Assembly (NCBI GenBank): GCA_905214315.1
Contig: CAJMLN010000007.1
Coordinates: 1 to 64,000, forward strand
Direction of reading: 5' to 3'
Length of the DNA: 64,000 nt
From: an uncultured bacterium
Lineage (GTDB): Bacteria; Bacillota; Clostridia; Christensenellales; QALW01
The translations under genes and the position numbers were made by a program. Below the pieces are notes generated by a model that saw only the letters and a list, made by a program, of their open reading frames with translations, searched no databases and was not told the DNA's origin. Shown one piece after another: positions 17,652 to 25,474 of the stretch. The stretch's first letter is position 1. The number at the start of each line of letters is the position of its first letter.

Positions 17652-18521
17652 ATGTATCAGTTGTTTTGTGATACGAACTCGGAAATTCCCTTTGCCTGGG
17701 CGGATGAGCTGGGACTTGGCATCATTCGGATGCCCTATACTATAGGCGGAAAGGAATATCTCTATGATTTAGGCCGGGAAACCGATTTCAAGGCGTTTTT
17801 TGACCGTGTGCGCAAAGGAGAAATGCCGCAGACCCAGGGGCTGAATGAGCAGAATTACAGTGACGCATTCCGTCCTTATCTGGAGCAGGGACAGGATATT
17901 TTGATGATTTCGTTCTCCGAGGCGCTCTCCAGTACCCATCAGTTTCTGGAAAAGGCGCGCCAGGCTCTTTTGGAGGAATTCCCGCAGCGGCGGTTTGAGG
18001 TAGTGAATACCCTGTCCATTTCTATGGGTGCGGGCCTTTTGGTGTTAAAGGCGGCACGGCTCTGGAAGGATGGCGCCGATATTGATACGGTCAAACGCTG
18101 GGTGGAGGAAAACCGCCAGCATTCTCAGGCTTGGTTTACGGTAGATGATCTGAATCACCTGAAGCGTGGCGCAAGGCTTTCCGCCGCCGCGGCTACCATG
18201 GGTACACTGCTGGATTTAAAACCGGTGCTTACGGTAAGCCGGGAAGGCAAGCTTGTAGTAAGCCAGAAAGTCAAGGGAAGAAAGCGCGCGTTGAGAGCTT
18301 TGGCTGACGCGTTTGACGCTTATGCGCAGAATCCGGAGGAGGAAGTGGTATCTATCCTTCATGCCGATGCTATTGAAGATGCCCGTCTGCTTGCGGATAT
18401 GCTCCAGGAAAAGCATAAAATCGAAACCTTACGTATTGATTTTGTAGGTCCTGTGGTAGGTACGCACTGCGGACCGGGTACGATCGGTCTGTGCTTTATG
18501 GGGACGGATCGTAAAAATTAA
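17652..18521 (+). CDS. DegV family fatty-acid-binding protein
   Basis: A 289-aa DegV protein. Relatives (FakB) bind a fatty acid and present it to FakA kinase for phospholipid synthesis. The N-terminal CDTNSEIP corresponds to the usual TDSxxDLP start. LISFSEALSSTHQ is the lipid headgroup-binding region, with NTLSISMGAGLLV and LNHLKRGARLS further on and a final GTHCGPGTIGLCF. The ATG is preceded by CGGAGG. The partner FakA is not in this window. The next gene is a glycerophosphodiesterase, also lipid-related, but a terminator lies between. Confidence 0.88.
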   Translation: MYQLFCDTNSEIPFAWADELGLGIIRMPYTIGGKEYLYDLGRETDFKAFFDRVRKGEMPQTQGLNEQNYSDAFRPYLEQGQDILMISFSEALSSTHQFLEKARQALLEEFPQRRFEVVNTLSISMGAGLLVLKAARLWKDGADIDTVKRWVEENRQHSQAWFTVDDLNHLKRGARLSAAAATMGTLLDLKPVLTVSREGKLVVSQKVKGRKRALRALADAFDAYAQNPEEEVVSILHADAIEDARLLADMLQEKHKIETLRIDFVGPVVGTHCGPGTIGLCFMGTDRKN

Positions 18522-18529
18522 AGGCGCAG

Positions 18530-18569
18530 AATCGGGCACGGCGTTTTGCCTGTGCCTGATTTTGTTTTT
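18530..18569 (+). terminator. Terminator after degV
   Basis: AATCGGGCACG pairs with TGTGCCTGATT (two G-T pairs), followed by TTTGTTTTT. Confidence 0.75.
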
Positions 18570-18596
18570 GATTTAAAGATTCAGGAGGAAAAACCC

Positions 18597-19319
18597 ATGT
18601 TTGTAAATTATGCTCATCGGGGAGCTTCGGCTTATGCGCCGGACAGCACGATGGCGGCCTTTGACCTGGGACTTGCCATGAAGGCAAATGGAATTGAAAC
18701 CGATCTGCAGAAAACCAAAGACGGCCGGATTGTGCTCTTTCATAACGAAGCGCTTGACGGCCGGTCCAGCGGCAGCGGAAAGCTTGCCGACCATACCTAT
18801 GAGGAGTTGCGTGCGCTGGATTTTGGCGGCTGGTTTGATGAAAAGTACAGCGGAGAGAAAATTGTTCTGTTTGAGGATTTTGCACGGAAATATTTTCCTC
18901 TTGACCTGACTTTTGCGATTGAACTCAAGGTAAGGGGGATAGAAAAAGATACCCTGGAAATCATCCAGAAATATCGTGCTGTAAATAAAGTATATATATC
19001 CTCCTTTTGTTTTGAAGCATTGGAGGATATGCGCAGAATTAACAGTAACATCAGACTTTCCTGGCTGCTGCACAGGATAACCCCGGAAGCCGTCGCTTGT
19101 TTAAAGACGATCGGCGGCAGCCAGATCTGTCCGCAGGCGGCGTTCGTTACACCTGAGGATGTAACGCTTGCACGGGAGAACGGATTTGGCGTAAGGCTTT
19201 GGGGCGTGACGGATGAAACGCTTATGAAAAGGGTATATCCTCTTGCGTCCGAGGGTATGACGGTGAATTTTCCGGATAAGCTTTATGCGTTTATGCAGAA
19301 TCAGGAGCAGAATAAATGA
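18597..19319 (+). CDS. Glycerophosphodiester phosphodiesterase
   Basis: A 240-aa GDPD that hydrolyses glycerophosphodiesters to glycerol 3-phosphate and an alcohol. It begins with the catalytic block AHRGASAYAPDSTMAAF (usual HRG...PENT, here PDST) and continues with the metal and base residues in GIETDLQ and LFHNEALD, then the family's FAIELK. No signal peptide, so cytoplasmic. The ATG at 18597 follows AGGAGG; an upstream in-frame ATG overlaps the terminator. It heads a tightly packed run of five genes in which each overlaps or abuts the next. Confidence 0.9.
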   Translation: MFVNYAHRGASAYAPDSTMAAFDLGLAMKANGIETDLQKTKDGRIVLFHNEALDGRSSGSGKLADHTYEELRALDFGGWFDEKYSGEKIVLFEDFARKYFPLDLTFAIELKVRGIEKDTLEIIQKYRAVNKVYISSFCFEALEDMRRINSNIRLSWLLHRITPEAVACLKTIGGSQICPQAAFVTPEDVTLARENGFGVRLWGVTDETLMKRVYPLASEGMTVNFPDKLYAFMQNQEQNK

Positions 19320-20002
19320 TACAGACAGTTTGGCTGGATTTGGATGATACCCTACTGGATTTTCATAAAGCCGAGGCCAGAGCTTTAAGGGAAACGCTGC
19401 TCAGGCTGGAAATTGCGCCGAAAGAGACGACGGTTGCGCGGTACAGCCAGATCAACGACGCACAATGGAAACTGCTGGAGCAGGGCAGGTTTACGCGGGC
19501 GGAGATTCTTGTAAGACGGTTTTCCCTGCTGTTTGAGGAACTGGGCGTTGTACGCGATGCGGAGCAGGCCAATATAATGTATAAAAGTTTTTTGGCCCAG
19601 GGGCATTATTTTATGGACGGTGCCCCTGCTCTTCTGGAAGCGCTGGCGCCTAAGTATGCGCTTTATCTGGTTTCCAACGGAAATGCTGAGGTGCAGGAAA
19701 GCCGGATTCAAAGCGCCGGAATTGCAAAATATTTTCGATCTATATTTATATCGCAGCGAATAGGCTTTGATAAGCCTGCTCGTGAATTTTTCATGCGCTG
19801 TTTCACACAGATTCCGGATTTTGTACCTGAAAATGCCATTATTGTTGGCGACAGCCTTACCTCAGATATCCAAGGCGGCAAAAACGCCGGAATCCGTACC
19901 TGTTGGTTTAATCCGGTGCAGGCGCCGGGACGGACAGATATTAGAGCCGATTATGAGATTGCGCGGCTGTGCGAGCTTCCTCCGCTGTTGGAGACGCTGT
20001 GA
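19316..20002 (+). CDS. HAD hydrolase, YjjG-type noncanonical pyrimidine nucleotidase
   Basis: A 228-aa HAD phosphatase. Motif I is DLDDTLLDF, motif II is LVSNGN, the conserved Lys falls in GFDKPAREFF, and motif III is IIVGDSLTSDIQGG. The helical cap after motif I and the PAREFF block match YjjG-type nucleotidases, which remove phosphate from damaged or unusual pyrimidine nucleotides. Its ATG overlaps the glycerophosphodiesterase stop (ATGA). Substrate assignment rests on family resemblance only. Confidence 0.82.
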   Translation: MIQTVWLDLDDTLLDFHKAEARALRETLLRLEIAPKETTVARYSQINDAQWKLLEQGRFTRAEILVRRFSLLFEELGVVRDAEQANIMYKSFLAQGHYFMDGAPALLEALAPKYALYLVSNGNAEVQESRIQSAGIAKYFRSIFISQRIGFDKPAREFFMRCFTQIPDFVPENAIIVGDSLTSDIQGGKNAGIRTCWFNPVQAPGRTDIRADYEIARLCELPPLLETL

Positions 20003-20685
20003 AATATACCCGGACGGAGCAGGGCGTTTTTCTTTCGCGCCCCAACCGTTTTACCGCCTGGGCGGAGATTTTGGGGCAAAAGCAGCTTTGCCATGTTAAA
20101 AATACCGGACGGCTGGGGGAACTGTTTGTACCCGGCGCCGAGATCTATGCCGCGGCGGCCGGGGAAAAGAACAGAAAAACTGCGTGGGACATTGTTGCCG
20201 TAAACAAACAGGGGCGGCTTGTCAATGTGGATTCGCAGGCACCCAACGCCGCGGCGGCTGAGTTTCTGCAGCGGCAGTATCCCCTTGCCCGCGTCAGGAG
20301 AGAAGCTGTTTTTGAGGATTCCCGCTTTGATTTTTTTATAGAGGATTGCCGAAGGAAACGCTTTATTGAGGTCAAGGGTGTTACGCTGGAGAAAAACGGT
20401 GTTGCGCTGTTTCCCGACGCGCCCACCCTGCGGGGGACCAAGCATCTGCGGGGACTGATCCGCGCCCGGCAGCAGGGATACGAGGCATGCGTTTTGTTTG
20501 TGATACAGAGAAAGGGCGTGCATACCTTTTGCCCTAATCGTGCAGCTGACGAGGCTTTTGCCCGGACATTGGCGCAGGCGGCGCAGAACGGTGTGGAAAT
20601 ACTGGCGTATGACTGCCGCGTAGGCAGAGATTTTATGGAAATAGACAAGCCTGTGAAGGTGGAGGATGTATGTTTGGCTTTGTAG
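19999..20685 (+). CDS. sfsA: SfsA family protein (sugar fermentation stimulation protein homologue)
   Basis: A 228-aa protein with the SfsA architecture: an N-terminal OB-like part (RFTAWAEI, HVKNTGRLGELFVPG) and a PD-(D/E)XK nuclease-like C-terminal part (FEDSRFDFFIED then FIEVKGVTLE). I chose the GTG at 19999, overlapping the HAD stop (GTGA) with GGAG five bases upstream; an earlier ATG would add 10 residues that run through the HAD gene. E. coli SfsA was described as a DNA-binding stimulator of maltose metabolism; the true function is uncertain. Confidence 0.92.
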   Translation: MKYTRTEQGVFLSRPNRFTAWAEILGQKQLCHVKNTGRLGELFVPGAEIYAAAAGEKNRKTAWDIVAVNKQGRLVNVDSQAPNAAAAEFLQRQYPLARVRREAVFEDSRFDFFIEDCRRKRFIEVKGVTLEKNGVALFPDAPTLRGTKHLRGLIRARQQGYEACVLFVIQRKGVHTFCPNRAADEAFARTLAQAAQNGVEILAYDCRVGRDFMEIDKPVKVEDVCLAL

Positions 20686-21461
20686 TTGCAAATAAGGAGG
20701 GGCTGACGCCGGAGGAGGAAGAGACCTATCGCGGTTATTACTGTGGCCTTTGCCACGAACTTTCCGGCCTGGCCGGCTTTAAGGGCCGGCTTACCCTGAA
20801 CTTTGATATGACGTTTCTGGCATTGTTTTTAAGTGCTTACTATCGTCTGGCTGAGGAAAGGAAGGCGGAAAAATGTGCGGCGCATCCGTTTAAAACGCAT
20901 ATTTTTATCACCAACCGGTTTACCGAATATGCGGCAAAGATGAATCTTCTGCTTTCCTATTTTAAATTTGAGGATGATTGGAAGGACGATAAAAGCCTGA
21001 AGGCGCTGGCGGCAAAAAACAGCCTGAAAAAGGCGGTGGAGGAGATCCGGGGGCAGTATCCGGAAAAAACGGAGTGTATTCAGCGGTATTTAAACGATCT
21101 TGCGGAAATTGAGGCAAGCGGCGAGCATAATCCGGATATTCCGGCAAACTGCTTCGGCCGGTTGATGGCGCAGTTGTTCGATGTTGACGGGGATTGTCCT
21201 GCTTTAGCGGAATTCGGTTTTCGCTTGGGAAAGGTGATTTACATTATGGATGCGTGCGTAGACCTGAAAAAGGACGTGAAAAGATATCAGTACAATCCGA
21301 TGGTTGAAATATCTTCGCAGGATTTTCAGCAAATTTTAACAATTTTATTAAGTGACTGTACAGATATTTATGATACAATGAATATAATTCAAAATAAAGG
21401 GATTATCGAAAATATTCTGTTCTCCGGCATCTGGACCAGATTCCGGAAGAAAGGAAAGTAA
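20670..21461 (+). CDS. DUF5685 family protein
   Basis: A 263-aa protein of unknown function. It opens FGFVVANKEGLTPEE and has CGLCHEL near residue 28, plus other Cys/His (CAAHPF) that might bind metal or a lipid-like ligand. It is largely alpha-helical. Features such as LTLNFDMTF, DWKDDKS and YIMDACVDLKKD recall the acidic helices of isoprenoid-synthase-like folds, which is only a resemblance. The ATG overlaps the sfsA end by 16 bases with GGAGG upstream. The next gene, a J-domain protein, begins immediately after its stop, so the two are likely functional partners. Confidence 0.75.
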   Translation: MFGFVVANKEGLTPEEEETYRGYYCGLCHELSGLAGFKGRLTLNFDMTFLALFLSAYYRLAEERKAEKCAAHPFKTHIFITNRFTEYAAKMNLLLSYFKFEDDWKDDKSLKALAAKNSLKKAVEEIRGQYPEKTECIQRYLNDLAEIEASGEHNPDIPANCFGRLMAQLFDVDGDCPALAEFGFRLGKVIYIMDACVDLKKDVKRYQYNPMVEISSQDFQQILTILLSDCTDIYDTMNIIQNKGIIENILFSGIWTRFRKKGK

Positions 21462-22094
21462 GTGGCAAAAGATCCTTATCAGGTTCTGGGGGTGCCGCGT
21501 ACGGCAACGCAGGACGAGATTTCAAAAGCATATAAAAAACTGGCAAAAAAGTATCATCCTGATTTGCATCCGAATGATACGGCGGCGGAAGCAAAAATGC
21601 GTGAAATAAACGAAGCGTATAATACGCTTCGCAGCGGCGGCGATTATCATGGTAATTACGGGCGTGCGTATGAAAGCGGTTACGGTTCATATGGATCGTA
21701 TACCGATTATGACGGCGGTTACGGGACGACCGGAAATGGTTACAGCCGGCATCAAAATATCCGCGAAATGATTCGTATGGGACGCAATGCTGAGGCCCTG
21801 AGGATGCTGGAGCAGCTGAATACGCGCGATGCCGAGTGGTACTATTTGTGCGGGGTAGCAAATTATAATCTGGGCAATAGGGCCAGCGCTGTCAGCTATG
21901 CGGCTATGGCCGTGCAGCGGGATCCCTCCAACGCGGAATATGTAAGCTTTTTTAATAGCATTTCCGCCGAAGGAGGCAGATATCAGCAAAGGAGCTCTAC
22001 TTTTAACATTCCGATGGGCAGGTTTTGCTCTTATTGCACCTCAATGGCAATTTGCATGTGCTTCGGCGGCCGGTGCATTCCCTTCTGCTGGTAG
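21462..22094 (+). CDS. J-domain protein with TPR-like C-terminal region
   Basis: A 210-aa DnaJ-domain protein that should stimulate the ATPase of a Hsp70. The J domain covers residues 1-60 with the catalytic HPD in KKYHPDLHPND. A Tyr/Gly-rich linker (about 61-95) follows, then a helical hairpin region (about 100-160) with TPR-like spacing (EALRMLEQL, YYLCGVANYNLGN, AAMAVQRDPSN). The last residues are Cys-rich and hydrophobic (CSYCTSMAICMCFGG), possibly a membrane anchor or metal site. It starts at GTG directly after the DUF5685 stop. It lacks the zinc-finger and substrate domains of canonical DnaJ. Confidence 0.85.
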   Translation: MAKDPYQVLGVPRTATQDEISKAYKKLAKKYHPDLHPNDTAAEAKMREINEAYNTLRSGGDYHGNYGRAYESGYGSYGSYTDYDGGYGTTGNGYSRHQNIREMIRMGRNAEALRMLEQLNTRDAEWYYLCGVANYNLGNRASAVSYAAMAVQRDPSNAEYVSFFNSISAEGGRYQQRSSTFNIPMGRFCSYCTSMAICMCFGGRCIPFCW

Positions 22095-22117
22095 CGTTGA
22101 AACCGCGGTCTTTTTAT

Positions 22118-22140
22118 GCTGCGGGTTGTTTTGCCGCAGC
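22118..22140. terminator. Hairpin between convergent genes
   Basis: GCTGCGG / CCGCAGC with a 9-base loop, just after the J-domain gene. There is no clear T-run, so it is a weak terminator candidate. Confidence 0.35.
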
Positions 22141-22159
22141 AAGCTTGTGGAAAACGGCG

Positions 22160-22711
22160 TTATAAGGTCTGATAGGTATCGCAGTATTCACAGCGGACGG
22201 TTTCTCCCCGGCTTCCGGAGAGAGGCACGCCGCATCCGGTGCAGTTCTTTGTGATGGGCCGGGGCGGGAAATATTTTGCAGAGTTTGAGAAGACGCCGGT
22301 ACTTTCAGGCGTGGGAGCAGCGTCTGGCACAGAGGGTTCGGGAATGTTCTCCATAATGTCGGGCGTGTCCAATAGCCGATGCATTTGGGTTACCCAGCTT
22401 AAGATTTTCTTTTTTCCCCGGCATTGAAATGCAAAAGATTCCGGTCCGCTTTTAAAATAAATCTGCAGCCGGGGCGTATATCCCCCAATTTTTTGCATTT
22501 GTACCTGGGCCTGCCCGTTTTGTATTTTGATTTGGCTTAAGGGGTAGGTTTGAATATTTTTTATTCTGCCAAAAAAGCTCTTGCGGACATAGATCATATT
22601 GCGATTTGTCAAAAAGAGCTCGTCGGTGTAAAATTCAGGGTTTCCCTGTCGGTGTACGCCGGTATTGTGAAGCAGAATTGTTTCCTTCGGCTGTAAAGGC
22701 AGTGGTATCAT
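22160..22711 (-). CDS. GRAM/PH-like domain protein with C-terminal zinc ribbon
   Basis: A 183-aa protein. Residues about 8-115 form a beta-rich GRAM/bacterial-PH-like domain (TDELFLTNRNMIYVRKS, then short strands). A Pro/Ser linker (about 120-150) leads to a zinc ribbon with CTGCGVPL and CEYCD, four Cys in all. Zinc-ribbon plus PH-like proteins of this type are common and uncharacterised in Clostridia. ATG at 22711 with AGAGGA upstream, 27 bases after the frameshifted MBL gene on the same strand, so likely cotranscribed with it. Function unknown. Confidence 0.7.
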   Translation of the reverse strand: MIPLPLQPKETILLHNTGVHRQGNPEFYTDELFLTNRNMIYVRKSFFGRIKNIQTYPLSQIKIQNGQAQVQMQKIGGYTPRLQIYFKSGPESFAFQCRGKKKILSWVTQMHRLLDTPDIMENIPEPSVPDAAPTPESTGVFSNSAKYFPPRPITKNCTGCGVPLSGSRGETVRCEYCDTYQTL

Positions 22712-22738
22712 TTTTTTTCCTCTTTTTATGCGTTGCTG

Positions 22739-23574
22739 TTAAAATTCCAGTATCATGCCGTCATAGGCGACTTCAAAGCCGTATTTTTGGGCTTCTTTTT
22801 CCAAATCCTCGTGTGTTTGCAGAATATTATGGCTGAAATGCGTTACAAAGCAGACCGTGCTTTCGTCAATGGTTCCCTGCAGCAGCAGCCGCTCTTTTAC
22901 TTTGGCGTTATCGGGCATTCCCATGTGGCTGCGGCCCTCGCATCCCTTGCCGTTGGTGCAGTCAAAGCTTATAAAATCAATATGAACCTGTTCTTGGGCA
23001 AAATAGGCGAATACCTCGTCATAGAAGATTCCGGTGTCGTTTGCGTATAAAAGAACTTTTCCGTGCTTTTTTATAAGATAGATATAGGCGTCCTCGTCCG
23101 GCTTGTGGCGTGCGGGAAGCGGCGTTATTTCAAAGCTGCCGATGGAAAAGGTGCTGAATTTGGTGATGGGATGAAATTTGACAAAATCAATTTTTTTCCC
23201 GAATTCATAGTCCTGGGCCGCCTCCAGAACTTTGCCGGTCTGGATATTGCCGTGAACCTTACGGTCGGGCTTCCCTCTTTGATATGGCAGAAGCAGCCGG
23301 GCAGCCGCATCATGAGCTGTGCGGAATGGAAATGATCTGAATGGGTGTGGGTAATGAGGATATCACTTATTTTAGCCAGGTCTATGTTCAGGTTAAAAAC
23401 ATACATCAGCATGTCCGGCGGAAAATCAATCATGAGGCTGTCGTCAAGGATCATGCCGGAGCGCCCCCTCAGATTCTTACCCCTCAGCTTTCGGGCCTTT
23501 GTACATAAATCACATTGGCAGAAGAGCGCGGGAATGCCCTCGGCGGCTGCCGTTCCCAAATATTGGATTTTCAT
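22739..23574 (-). pseudogene. MBL-fold metallohydrolase (PhnP/lipoate-type), single frameshift
   Basis: The first half starts at ATG 23574 (AAAGGAGG upstream) with KIQYLGTAAAEGIPA, a CQCDLC pair and the metal motif THTHSDHFHS. The second half, in another frame, is fully open from about 23257 to the stop at 22739 and has RHKPDEDAYIYLI, LLYANDTGIFYDE and FVTHFSHN. Restoring one A in GTAAGG (23257-23262 on the plus strand, CCTTAC) joins the frames into a normal sequence, SPTVKVHGN. A lone single-base deletion could be a real recent loss or an assembly error. The family includes PhnP-like phosphodiesterases; the substrate is unknown. Confidence 0.8.
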
Positions 23575-23737
23575 GTTATCCTCCTTTTTTTTTTCGGTGC
23601 GTTTTGCTATAGCATAGCACAAAGTGCAGGATAAAGCAATATCCTACCGCATGGCCTTGGGCCGCCGTTTTACTTGTTAGCAGTTGTTTCCGGCATCCGG
23701 AGGGCGTATATTGCGATGCTGTTTCCGGAGATAGCAA

Positions 23738-23766
23738 TTGACATTTGGCTTAGAACCATGTATAAT
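23738..23766 (+). promoter_or_regulatory. Promoter of rny
   Basis: Perfect consensus TTGACA (23738-23743), 17 bases, TATAAT (23761-23766), about 85 bases upstream of the rny start. Confidence 0.9.
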
Positions 23767-23852
23767 AAAACAATAATGTAAATTTTTCAATTTCTTTATT
23801 AACATATCTGAAATTCCGGATATTCAAGTAGATTTTATAGGAGGTGCAAAAG

Positions 23853-25397
23853 ATGGAACCATGGATATGGATTGTCATTGCCGCCGTGGGCGCGCTTGCC
23901 GCGGGCCTGCTGGCCGGCAGTTTTATTCAAAAGAAATCGATTCAGGCACGTATGGGCAGAGCGGAGGATGTTGCCAACCGTTTGATTGAAGATGCAAAAA
24001 ACCGGGCTGAGGTGCTGTCCAAAGAGCGGATCGCTGAGGCGAAGGAAGAAGTCCACCGGCTGCGCAGCGAGTGCGACGCCGATTGCCGCGAAAGAAGAAA
24101 CGAAGTGACAAAGCTGGAAAAGAGAGTGCTGCAGAGAGAGGAACAGATTGATAAAAAGCTTTCATCTCTGGAGGCAAAGGAGGAACGTTTTTCTAAAAAG
24201 GAAAAAGAGCTGGAAGAAAATTTGGCCAGCGCCGAGGAGCTGAACAGCCGTCGTCGGGCAGAGCTTGAAAAAGTAGCCGGGCTTACCAGCGAGGAGGCCA
24301 AGCAGTCGCTGGTGGAATCGGTGGAAAATGAGGCACGGCATGACGCGGCGATCCTTGTGCGCGATATTGAGGCGCAGGCCAAGGCTGACGGAGAAAAGAT
24401 CGCCCGGAATATTATCACTATGGCCATTCAGCGCTGTGCGGCTGACCACGTGGCCGAAACCACCGTTTCGGTAGTGGCGTTGCCCAACGATGAAATGAAG
24501 GGACGCATTATCGGCCGGGAGGGCCGCAATATCAAGGCGATTGAAACCGCTACCGGCGTGGAGCTGATTATTGACGATACGCCCGAGGCCGTTATCCTTT
24601 CCGGTTTTGACCCGGTGCGCAGAGATATCGCGCGCATCGCACTGGAGCGGCTGATTGTTGACGGCCGGATTCATCCCACCCGGATTGAGGATATGGTGGA
24701 AAAGGCCCGGCGCGAGGTGGAACAGCAGATTAAGGAGGCCGGCGAGGCCACTGTGTTCGACGCGGGCATTCATAACATTCATCCCGAGCTGGTAAAAATA
24801 TTGGGCCGTTTGAAATACCGGACAAGCTATGGTCAGAATGTGCTCAAGCATTCTTTGGAAGTTTCGTTTATCGCGGGGTTGCTTGCAGGAGAACTCGGCG
24901 CGGATGTTGCGCTTGCCAAGCGCGCGGGTCTGCTGCATGATATCGGCAAGGCCGTTGACCATGAGGTAGAGGGAACCCATATTCAGATCGGTGTGGATCT
25001 TGCTAAAAAATACCGCGAAAGCAATGAGGTCGTTCACTGCATTGCGGCGCATCATAACGATATTGAGCCGCAGACGGTGGAGGCTGTGCTGGTGCAGGCG
25101 GCCGATGCCATTTCCGGCGCAAGGCCCGGGGCCAGAAGGGAAACCCTGGAGGCCTACATCAAGCGGCTGGAACAGCTGGAGGAAATCGCCAATTCCTTTG
25201 AAGGAGTTGAAAAATCCTTTGCCGTGCAGGCGGGACGTGAAATCAGAATCATCGTTAAGCCTGAGGTGGTTTCGGAGGAGGCTACGGTACTGATGGCAAA
25301 GGATATCGCCAAGCGTATTGAAACCGATATGGTGTATCCGGGACAGATCAAGGTAAACGTCGTCCGCGAAACACGAAAAGTTGAGTTCGCAAAATAA
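23853..25397 (+). CDS. rny: Ribonuclease Y
   Basis: Membrane-anchored endoribonuclease that starts bulk mRNA decay in Firmicutes, 514 aa. An N-terminal transmembrane helix (about 3-25) is followed by a long coiled coil (about 30-190), a KH domain with GRIIGREGRNIKAIE (about 207-221) and an HD domain with the metal pair in LLHDIGKAVDHE and HHND. The ATG at 23853 has AGGAGG eight bases upstream; a GTG at 23844 lies inside that Shine-Dalgarno. Monocistronic, with a perfect promoter and a terminator. Confidence 0.97.
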   Translation: MEPWIWIVIAAVGALAAGLLAGSFIQKKSIQARMGRAEDVANRLIEDAKNRAEVLSKERIAEAKEEVHRLRSECDADCRERRNEVTKLEKRVLQREEQIDKKLSSLEAKEERFSKKEKELEENLASAEELNSRRRAELEKVAGLTSEEAKQSLVESVENEARHDAAILVRDIEAQAKADGEKIARNIITMAIQRCAADHVAETTVSVVALPNDEMKGRIIGREGRNIKAIETATGVELIIDDTPEAVILSGFDPVRRDIARIALERLIVDGRIHPTRIEDMVEKARREVEQQIKEAGEATVFDAGIHNIHPELVKILGRLKYRTSYGQNVLKHSLEVSFIAGLLAGELGADVALAKRAGLLHDIGKAVDHEVEGTHIQIGVDLAKKYRESNEVVHCIAAHHNDIEPQTVEAVLVQAADAISGARPGARRETLEAYIKRLEQLEEIANSFEGVEKSFAVQAGREIRIIVKPEVVSEEATVLMAKDIAKRIETDMVYPGQIKVNVVRETRKVEFAK

Positions 25398-25403
25398 TCC
25401 GGA

Positions 25404-25435
25404 AATCCGCCTGAAAGCAAAAGGGCGGATTTTTT
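25404..25435 (+). terminator. Terminator after rny
   Basis: AATCCGCC / GGCGGATT stem with a 12-base loop and a TTTTTT tail. Confidence 0.88.
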
Positions 25436-25474
25436 GGTGTTTTGATATTTTACAAAGAGTAATGGAAGAAAAAT

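Noticed and set aside
24162..25055. A 297-aa frame antisense to rny
   Set aside because: It is the shadow of a long conserved coding sequence in a GC-balanced region. No start signal, and rny is unmistakable.
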